A stretch of 64,000 nt of DNA from Serratia ficaria (GTDB lineage Bacteria; Pseudomonadota; Gammaproteobacteria; Enterobacterales; Enterobacteriaceae). Location of the stretch: positions 4,712,001 through 4,776,000 of the forward strand of contig NZ_LT906479.1 of the NCBI RefSeq assembly GCF_900187015.1, in the 5' to 3' direction. The translations under genes and the position numbers were made by a program. Under the pieces are notes generated by a model that saw nothing but the letters and a program-made list of their open reading frames with translations, was not told the DNA's origin and did not search any database. Below, piece after piece: positions 1 to 6,520 of this stretch (position 1 is the first letter of the stretch; every line of letters begins with the position of its first letter).

Positions 1-254
1 TAAACAAGAACACTTAAAATTATAAGGGAGGCTCCCAGAGGGTAATTTGGCTGCGCAAGAGGAAACTGATAACCGGGGAAAAAATTCTGGTGGACTAACA
101 CCCAGTTGGCAATATCAATCCATATAGGGACACTAAGCGACGCTAAACCTACAGTCATTGACGGCCAAATAATATACTTCGCTAATGAGGGCTTCCAATG
201 TGTCTTCAGAAAATCTAACACATCACGGATTGCTTCATTTAGATCAAATTTCAT
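1..254 (-). CDS. Membrane protein of unknown function, N-terminal part only (cut by window edge)
   Basis: An open frame reads leftwards from an ATG at 254-252 to the window edge without a stop, giving about 84 residues. It starts MKFDLNEAIRDVLDFLK. A hydrophobic stretch around residues 25-48 (IIWPSMTVGLASLSVPIWI) and another beginning near residue 75 (LGASLIILSVLV) suggest at least two membrane segments. The start overlaps the TAA of the upstream small coiled-coil gene by one base (TAATG), and a GGGAG ribosome site lies inside that gene's end, so the two are probably translationally coupled. I do not recognise the family. Because it follows a recombinase array, it could be the first cargo gene of a mobile island, possibly a defence or toxin gene; that is inference from position only. 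Confidence 0.6.
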   Translation of the reverse strand, partial: MKFDLNEAIRDVLDFLKTHWKPSLAKYIIWPSMTVGLASLSVPIWIDIANWVLVHQNFFPGYQFPLAQPNYPLGASLIILSVLV

Positions 255-730
255 TAAACTCTCCCTAAAGGTGGAATTTCTTTGTCAAACGGCCGGAGGA
301 TTTGCGCAGTTTCAGTATTAGAAGGCAGCTCAGCTCCTTCTAGCGGGGCTTTATCAACATTAGTCATTTGTATGCCTTTCTGCCGTACGTGGAAGGCGAT
401 TTGCTGCCAGCGGCGCAGCCATTGAGCTTCTTTTCGCTTGTAGGCCTCCAACTCAGCCTTGAGGCGATCTACCTCCACCTGAAGCACCTCAGCCTCTTTA
501 GCGGCTTGCTCTTTGGTTTTCACCAAACCGCCCGACAGTGCTCGTTTAGCGTTATCATAAGCGGCTTTGATCTCGGATTTAGCCTGGAGCGACTGGCGAC
601 TAAAGCCAAAGCGCTCTTCTAGCACCACCCAGGTAAGTTTTGACCCAAGCTCGCCCAGTGCCCAGCGATCCAAATCGGCAACGATTGTATTGATATCACT
701 GTCGGACATTCGTCTGAAGCGCTTAACCAT
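254..730 (-). CDS. gmtX: Small coiled-coil accessory protein of the recombinase array (GmtX/TnpC-like)
   Basis: A 158-residue soluble protein. Residues about 8-60 look like a helical, HTH-like region (ALGELGSKLTWVVLEERF, then FSRQSLQAKSEIKAAYDNAK). Residues about 70-112 form a charged coiled coil (KEAEVLQVEVDRLKAELEAY). There is no catalytic motif. Small helical proteins in this place accompany tyrosine recombinases in Tn554 (TnpC) and in Gamma-Mobile-Trio islands (GmtX), where they are thought to assist recombination. The start ATG overlaps the stop of the preceding recombinase by 8 bases, with an AGG site 6 bases upstream. The gmtX symbol is a tentative assignment from size, order and partners, not from an alignment. 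Confidence 0.72.
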   Translation of the reverse strand: MVKRFRRMSDSDINTIVADLDRWALGELGSKLTWVVLEERFGFSRQSLQAKSEIKAAYDNAKRALSGGLVKTKEQAAKEAEVLQVEVDRLKAELEAYKRKEAQWLRRWQQIAFHVRQKGIQMTNVDKAPLEGAELPSNTETAQILRPFDKEIPPLGRV

Positions 731-2732
731 GCTCTACCTCGTTTAGATATTCTTCGGGATCAAAGTGCTCAACCCCGTTGTCGGCCAGTTGGGCAGCCAG
801 TGTTTTAAGTTTTTTATCGTTGTGTGCCAGCCAGTCCGCACTCTTTTTCGGCTTGGCACTATCCAACTGCTTTTCAGCATTTTTTCGCGCCAGCGCAGTA
901 AGGGCATACTGGCGCTTCTGCTCGTCCAGACGACCCTTATCATCCTTAGCCCACACGTAGTCTTTGCAGTCCGCCGAACATTGCAAATGCCGCTCGCAGG
1001 GTGTTTGAGAAAAGTTGTGAATGCAGATACCCGTACCAACATCATGCACCGCCTGAATTCGCGCTTTCAGAATGGCATCCTGGACTGCTACCGGAGCTAC
1101 TTTGATTTGCTCAGCTAACTGGCCTCCAACCAAGCCTTTTTTGATGTCTTCACGGAGCATCAGTGCTCGTTTTTCGCGGGATGTATGCTGATAGGCTTTG
1201 GTATCCCTTGGGTTGGTTCGGCCAAACCATTCGGTTTGCAGCAAATCACTTAACCCGCCCTCATCAAGCAGGGTATTAAGCGTGTGACGGAAATGGTGAC
1301 TGGTAAAATCCACCTCAATACTGCTAGATGCGTATTCGGCGGCAAGCGCAGGGAAATAGCGAAGAAAGGTAGTAAACATGGACTGGCTACAGCTTGTAGC
1401 CAGCCAATGAGCGTAGCTCCCACTAGAAAGTCCCAGCGGACGAATGAATAAAAGATCTTTTAGATAATATTCTTTACCAAACTGATCGATATGAAGTGGT
1501 CGTAGTGATTTTTCAGAAAAATCTCGAAAGCAATAGGCCCTGACCCCCTCTTTGTTTGTGTAACAAATTGGGTTATTTGGCATTTTTCCTTTCTTGGTGA
1601 CACGACCATAGTCCTGCCAAACAAGCCCTTCCTTCCTGATCCACCCAGTAGAACCAATCACAGTGTGACTTACCCCTATACTTAGCAAGTCATCGATGTA
1701 TAGCTTCTTGTGCTCTGGAATTTTATACAGAAAACGAAGGTCAGGTCCTTTAGTACGATGCATTTCTTCTGCTGTTATTCTCGCCACAGCTGTTGCCTCA
1801 AGTGCTTCACCAAGCACATCTCGAACGATTGGCACAACCTCTGATGGCAAATAGAGATTTCTTATAGGCGTAAATAGATCACCACGGCTTGCCTTCCTAG
1901 GGAAGTATTGTATGAAGACATTTTGCTCATCATCCAATTTAATTTCTTGAAGTGGAAGCAATGAAATTTCACTAAAGCGGCGACCTGTGCAAGCAAGCAG
2001 AGTCAACATCAGGATATACAATCTGTATTTATGCTCTTTTGGAATTTTCAAATAGAGCTCGCCGATAACTCGAAACACAACAGGATCAACAAATTTGTCA
2101 GATTTTGTTTCCAAAACCTCAGGATCATCCAGCCGCTTATGATTCAGTCCTCCTGTGCTCGCAGGGCGTGCTATCTTGGAATATTTGTACTGCAATAGAA
2201 CCCTGCACAAACCATTGGCATCAGAGTGTGCAGCGAACTCTGCAACATGTTTGTGAAGGTTGTAGGCCGTGGTGTCGCTGTAGTGTTTTGAAATTAACCC
2301 ACACGCATTGTCTAGCGCTTCTGGCGTGAGTCTGGCTAGATCCTGCCCAAGTTGGTTAGCTGCAAATGAGATATATCCAACAGCGGTAACGAAGTTACGC
2401 TGATTGGGTGTTGATTGGTGTTTTCTGTGGTATCGAAGAATCAATAATGCTTTGGCAACCTCCTCCCAGTCAGCACGTAGAGGTTCAGAGCCGAGTTTGG
2501 GGGGAAGTGTAAAAGCAAACGACGCTGTTTTGGCGTTTTTGCCCGTAAGTTTGACTAGGCGGCCAGCATTGACTTGCCACACAGGATTACCCCAAACAAC
2601 CGACTCAAACCCTTCCAACTTCATTAGCTTAGCTTTATCGACCAAGGCTTGGGTATTTGCCTTTCTATCGCGCTCAAGACGATCAATGAAGGGGATAACC
2701 TTGGCCTTCCGATTCGAGCGACCATCAGACAT
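723..2732 (-). CDS. gmtZ: Large tyrosine recombinase/integrase (GmtZ/TnpB-like)
   Basis: A protein of about 669 residues from the ATG at 2732, which has a G-rich ribosome site; a GTG at 2750 would add six residues but has no good site. The C-terminal half carries a DNA breaking-rejoining domain: the box I arginine in ACTGRRFSEISLLPL, box II in TSHHFRHTLNTL (H-x-x-R present), a tryptophan (EWFGR) where many members have histidine, and the presumed nucleophile tyrosine in DTKAYQH. After the catalytic domain comes a Cys/His cluster (GICIHNFSQTPCERHLQC, then CKDY), possibly zinc-binding, and a basic tail. The stop-start overlap with the upstream recombinase is 8 bases. Size and order match the large partner of Tn554 or Gamma-Mobile-Trio modules; the symbol is tentative. 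Confidence 0.75.
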   Translation of the reverse strand: MSDGRSNRKAKVIPFIDRLERDRKANTQALVDKAKLMKLEGFESVVWGNPVWQVNAGRLVKLTGKNAKTASFAFTLPPKLGSEPLRADWEEVAKALLILRYHRKHQSTPNQRNFVTAVGYISFAANQLGQDLARLTPEALDNACGLISKHYSDTTAYNLHKHVAEFAAHSDANGLCRVLLQYKYSKIARPASTGGLNHKRLDDPEVLETKSDKFVDPVVFRVIGELYLKIPKEHKYRLYILMLTLLACTGRRFSEISLLPLQEIKLDDEQNVFIQYFPRKASRGDLFTPIRNLYLPSEVVPIVRDVLGEALEATAVARITAEEMHRTKGPDLRFLYKIPEHKKLYIDDLLSIGVSHTVIGSTGWIRKEGLVWQDYGRVTKKGKMPNNPICYTNKEGVRAYCFRDFSEKSLRPLHIDQFGKEYYLKDLLFIRPLGLSSGSYAHWLATSCSQSMFTTFLRYFPALAAEYASSSIEVDFTSHHFRHTLNTLLDEGGLSDLLQTEWFGRTNPRDTKAYQHTSREKRALMLREDIKKGLVGGQLAEQIKVAPVAVQDAILKARIQAVHDVGTGICIHNFSQTPCERHLQCSADCKDYVWAKDDKGRLDEQKRQYALTALARKNAEKQLDSAKPKKSADWLAHNDKKLKTLAAQLADNGVEHFDPEEYLNEVEHG

Positions 2733-4308
2733 TCCGGCCCCCTTCTTCACAAAGCTGAGCTACCTGTGCGACCGCAGCGATTACCTCATCAAGCTGTATA
2801 CCCAATCGCGCATTCTCGTATTTTTTTAAACGCTCTTCACGGCCTGCCAGCAAACATTCCAAGACATGCTCATGATTAGCATGACGATATGGCTGAAACT
2901 TGGGACACAAATAACATGAGTAAGGTGGATCAAGATGGCAGACGTTGGATTCGCCACAAACACCAATAGCAGATTGATCAGCAGGATTTTGCTCGTCTAT
3001 GAACTTCAGATGTTTGTCATCTCGCCCTCCATTAACAGCTTCCTCATCGCCATCGACCAACTTACCTTTGAAGAAATTGAGGTACTTCGAGAATCCTTTT
3101 GCCATTGCGCTGTCGAGATGCTCAACGACTTTACCGGCGACATCGAAATATACCCCCACATGCTGGGTATCGGTATGATCTAATATTCTGGCCAGCTCAC
3201 GTCTGCTGATTCCCTCTGCCGCTAGGCCTGTTGCCAAGGTATATCGCAACCTCCTTGGTGTAACATGCATTAGCTCACCAGTAAGCGGGGAAATTATGTT
3301 ATGTCGTTTTATAAAGGCTGTAATTAAACGAGATATATCACCGCTCGTCATATTGAAAATATTCTCTGCATCTAGAGAAAACATGGCAACGCGGTTACCG
3401 CCAGTTCTAATTAGAAGTGGTCGATTCTCAGGGAGCGAGAAGTCTCTACCTTTAAAGCTAAGAGGCACTAAGTTATTTTGCTCAACAAGATTTTCTAGAA
3501 TTCTTCCGAAATGGGGATCTAAATATTCATCCATCAGGTCATCGCGAGGATTAACAAATCTCTTCTTAATACGCGGCATCCGAATGATATAACAGGGGTC
3601 TTCGCGTGACGGATCAAGCTTAACGAGATCGCTTTCCCTAAGATATGTCAGGTTTGCGGGATTTCGACCGAAAGCCAGTGACAAAGCCATAACAGCCTTC
3701 TGCTGGAGATGCTCAAACTCTAAACTCTCGTCCTCCTTAAGCGCAGCAATCAAAAGAGGGAGCTCTAATGATTTATGTAATGGCCCCATATCGGGATCGG
3801 ACATCCTAACTGCCTCCCCTTTTGGTCCACCGGGGATAACCATTGCCTCAAGCTCAGCTGCATATGCATCTGAAAATGTACTGCCTGAAATATTGTCAGA
3901 ACACCAGATATACCACCTAATAGGCTCGTACATCATCCAAAGCTTGTGATGGGAACGCTGGGAATTGATAGATTTTTCAAATAAATCAATAAGATGAACT
4001 TTAACAGCTGATGACTGAATATCTTTATCCCAATACCTAAGAACTTGCCTCCATACATCCTGAAATACTTTGTATCCAGCGGATGTTGAAATACGCCTCA
4101 GTCGATCAGACACATAGTGCTTCAAAGCATTTCTCAGCTGCAAATCTGACACTTTGCCAAAATCGATCACTGAGTGATCGCGAATCACTATGGGGAGCAA
4201 CCATTTATCGCCTGATATATCAATTTTCTTCCCCTCTCGGGTAACTAGGCTCTTTATTTCAGGCCAAGACCGCTCTACAGCTTGCACTCCCGATAAACTC
4301 GTGATCAC
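2725..4308 (-). CDS. gmtY: Second tyrosine recombinase of the array (GmtY-like)
   Basis: A 527-residue protein starting at a GTG (4308) that overlaps the upstream TGA (GTGA) and has a strong AGGGAGG site 8 bases ahead. The catalytic domain shows the box I arginine in LAFGRNPANLTYL, an unusual box II (TPRRLRYTLAT, where the usual H-x-L-R-H is R-x-L-R-Y), the later histidine in RILDHTD and the nucleophile tyrosine in VGVYFDV. Near the C terminus is a Cys cluster (VCGESNVCHLD, then SCYLCPKF) followed by histidines, like a zinc-binding module. It sits between the short and the large recombinase, so the three may act together as a complex. Alternative family names are Tn554 TnpA/TnpB-like or Recombinase-In-Trio; the gmtY symbol is tentative. 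Confidence 0.75.
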   Translation of the reverse strand: MITSLSGVQAVERSWPEIKSLVTREGKKIDISGDKWLLPIVIRDHSVIDFGKVSDLQLRNALKHYVSDRLRRISTSAGYKVFQDVWRQVLRYWDKDIQSSAVKVHLIDLFEKSINSQRSHHKLWMMYEPIRWYIWCSDNISGSTFSDAYAAELEAMVIPGGPKGEAVRMSDPDMGPLHKSLELPLLIAALKEDESLEFEHLQQKAVMALSLAFGRNPANLTYLRESDLVKLDPSREDPCYIIRMPRIKKRFVNPRDDLMDEYLDPHFGRILENLVEQNNLVPLSFKGRDFSLPENRPLLIRTGGNRVAMFSLDAENIFNMTSGDISRLITAFIKRHNIISPLTGELMHVTPRRLRYTLATGLAAEGISRRELARILDHTDTQHVGVYFDVAGKVVEHLDSAMAKGFSKYLNFFKGKLVDGDEEAVNGGRDDKHLKFIDEQNPADQSAIGVCGESNVCHLDPPYSCYLCPKFQPYRHANHEHVLECLLAGREERLKKYENARLGIQLDEVIAAVAQVAQLCEEGGRNV

Positions 4309-5486
4309 AATAGCCGCCTCCCTGACATTATTTCAGCCTGGTACCGCTTCAGTGACTTGATTGCCTGCTCCTCCACTTCCTGAGCTATGTAAGTATCTTG
4401 TGAATCCAAACTACTATCGCCACGAAGCAAGGCTAGGGCTTCTCTTCTGCGCTGCTCATCCATTCCTGATGCACGCAACACCCGTTCAAGCAGAGATGAG
4501 AATGTATGCCTTAGAGATTTAGCCGTTAAGTTTTCAGGAAGATGGTCAACGTATTGCGATCGCAACAATTGAAAGAACTGTGTAATTGAGGATTGCGACA
4601 AAGGCGAACCCTCATCACTCAAGATTAAATAGTCTGATTCGGCTTGGCTTTTACTTTCAAGTACTTCACGCCAAGTAATAATGTACTCATTCAAAGCAAA
4701 TGCAAGCTGCCTATTCTCAATCGGGATAACTCGACCATTGCGCTTTATTTGAGGCCTCGGTCGTCTTACATCTAGTGGGTCCGCTGCTCTACGCTCAACC
4801 TTTATCGCCGAAATCGCACCAACCTGGACATCCTCTACCCTGAGGCTAAGCAGCTCACCTGGCCTTAAACCACAAAATAGCATCAGCCCAACAGATACAT
4901 AATTTCTAAATTTTACAGCAGAATCTCGCCCATAACCCTGCTCATTATCGGGGTTCAATACCGCAAACAAGAAATCAACTTCTGCCTCGTTTAGGCCCTT
5001 TCGAAGACTCTTTCTCATTGGTGTAGCAGACATAAAGCTACCATCGAGCGTTTTAAGCAAAAATGACTTTCGCTCCCTTAAACGCTCATAGTCTAAGGAA
5101 GATAAGGGCAATTGACTTGTCAGTACGTCCATGCACCAACTGATAAATTGCCGGATAGTTGTTAACCGTTGATTGAAGGTATTAGGCGCTACTGTACTTA
5201 TCCGTCCATTGGACTGGTCGATTCTTAACGCTTCGACTAAACCACCTTTTAATTCCGCTTCGTTGAATGAGTTTTGAGCCAATAATTTCGCAGATAGGTC
5301 ACAATTTGATTTATCCAACCAACGATAAAGCACTGACAACTCTCTCAGATTCCGAACCAATGTATTGGTACTAAGGGATCGTCTGGCAAGGATAAACTCA
5401 TTAGGTAAAACTACTGGCATACCAGAAGCATCAAGCATTATTGGTATCTGCTCACCCGTCTTGTGTGTGACTAGCTCTATTTTCAT
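4305..5486 (-). CDS. Site-specific tyrosine recombinase (first gene of the island array)
   Basis: A 393-residue phage-integrase-type recombinase. Residues about 25-150 form an N-terminal SAM-like core-binding domain. The catalytic domain follows, with box I LFCGLRPGELLSL, box II AKSLRHTFSSLL (the arginine is present, the first histidine is replaced by lysine), and a candidate nucleophile tyrosine in SQDTYIAQE. The ATG at 5486 has a GAGGGTGG site upstream. It is the promoter-proximal gene of a four-gene overlapping set and lies nearest the ssb junction, where an integrase usually marks the element end. Codon use is much AT-richer than in the flanking core genes, which supports acquisition by transfer. 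Confidence 0.85.
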   Translation of the reverse strand: MKIELVTHKTGEQIPIMLDASGMPVVLPNEFILARRSLSTNTLVRNLRELSVLYRWLDKSNCDLSAKLLAQNSFNEAELKGGLVEALRIDQSNGRISTVAPNTFNQRLTTIRQFISWCMDVLTSQLPLSSLDYERLRERKSFLLKTLDGSFMSATPMRKSLRKGLNEAEVDFLFAVLNPDNEQGYGRDSAVKFRNYVSVGLMLFCGLRPGELLSLRVEDVQVGAISAIKVERRAADPLDVRRPRPQIKRNGRVIPIENRQLAFALNEYIITWREVLESKSQAESDYLILSDEGSPLSQSSITQFFQLLRSQYVDHLPENLTAKSLRHTFSSLLERVLRASGMDEQRRREALALLRGDSSLDSQDTYIAQEVEEQAIKSLKRYQAEIMSGRRLL

Positions 5487-5705
5487 TGCACCACCCTCAT
5501 TGACAAAACAAGAATAGCCAAAGATTTCTAAGTTTACAATTTTTTAAATTATACGATTTTGTAAAGTTACAGGGACTTATAAAACAATAAAACCCTTCAA
5601 ATGCTTACACATTAAAAGGGTTCTATTTTTCATTTATCGCTACTAAAACCAATCAGTTAAATAAACCAGATCAAAATTTACTTAACAATATTAAATTTAT
5701 GTCAT
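5487..5705. other. AT-rich junction between ssb and the recombinase array
   Basis: This 219-base segment has no gene and is strikingly AT-rich. It should hold the promoter of the recombinase array and probably the boundary (attachment site) of the island. An inverted repeat, AACCCTT at 5591-5597 and AAGGGTT at 5616-5622, has an A-rich left flank (5581-5590). Read leftwards, that is a hairpin followed by a U-rich stretch, so it could terminate ssb or mark the element end. I see no duplicated ssb end within the window; the other end of the island lies to the left. Confidence 0.5.
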
Positions 5706-6242
5706 TCAGAACGGAATATCGTCGTCGAAGTCCATTGGCGGTTCGTTGCTGCTGGCCGCCGGCGCGCTGCTTTGCGCTGGGCGAGCCTGCTGGCCGCCGC
5801 TGAACTGGTTGCCGCCCTGCGGCTGCTGAGGCTGGCCCCAACCGCCCTGGCCGCCGGAAGCCTGGCCGCCGCCCGCAGGTGCGCCGCCGCCCTGACGGCC
5901 GCCCAGCATCTGCATGGTGCCGCCAACGTTAACCACCACTTCGGTGGTGTATTTTTCTACGCCGGCCTGATCGGTCCATTTGCGGGTTTGCAGGGAACCT
6001 TCGATGTACACCTGAGAACCTTTACGCAGATATTCACCCGCCACTTCGGCCAGCTTGCCGAACAGCACGACGCGGTGCCACTCGGTTTTTTCTTTCTGCT
6101 CGCCCGTCGCCTTGTCACGCCAGCTTTCGGAGGTCGCCAGGGTCATGTTGGCCACTGCGCCGCCGTTCGGCATGTAACGGACTTCCGGGTCCTGGCCCAG
6201 ATTCCCGACCAGAATTACTTTGTTTACGCCTCTGCTGGCCAT
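5706..6242 (-). CDS. ssb: Single-stranded DNA-binding protein SSB
   Basis: Binds and protects single-stranded DNA as a homotetramer and recruits repair and replication proteins through its tail. It is 178 residues, the E. coli length. The OB fold occupies residues about 1-110 ([20 protein letters not shown], then [17 protein letters not shown]). A Gly/Gln-rich linker follows, ending in the conserved acidic tip MDFDDDIPF, so the interaction tail is intact despite the island next to it. I chose the ATG at 6242 because it matches the family N terminus and has an AGGAG site 7 bases upstream; a GTG two codons earlier is less likely. It is divergent from uvrA, as in E. coli. Confidence 0.97.
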   Translation of the reverse strand: MASRGVNKVILVGNLGQDPEVRYMPNGGAVANMTLATSESWRDKATGEQKEKTEWHRVVLFGKLAEVAGEYLRKGSQVYIEGSLQTRKWTDQAGVEKYTTEVVVNVGGTMQMLGGRQGGGAPAGGGQASGGQGGWGQPQQPQGGNQFSGGQQARPAQSSAPAASSNEPPMDFDDDIPF

Positions 6243-6381
6243 GAGCACTCTCCTGATGATTGATTTTTACACAGTATAAACGAGTAAGTTTAACACGCTG
6301 AGTCCGAAACCACACCCGTGTTGATTAGTGCGTATTGTATTCCAGAATTGGCCTTTCGATCGACCTTGTTGCATTCGTATA

Positions 6382-6397
6382 CTGGATATTCATTCAG
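6382..6397. promoter_or_regulatory. LexA (SOS) box of uvrA, slightly degenerate
   Basis: The sequence CTGGATATTCATTCAG matches the E. coli uvrA box (CTGTATATTCATTCAG) except for one T-to-G change in the first half-site. A -10-like CATAAT lies at 6410-6415, so LexA bound here would block the uvrA promoter. The repressor gene lexA is also in this window. Confidence 0.8.
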
Positions 6398-6520
6398 GTT
6401 TTTTTGTGTCATAATTATGCGTTTCGACCTGGCTGTGCCGGTTTTTTGCGCGTTCGGTCACAAAATCGCCCGCAAAAATCCCCTGGCAGGCACGGTGTAT
6501 CATCAAGACGGGAAGTGTAA

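Noticed and set aside
106..321. A 71-codon plus-strand frame at the left edge
   Set aside because: It lies opposite the coupled membrane protein gene and the end of the small coiled-coil gene, and has no ribosome site.
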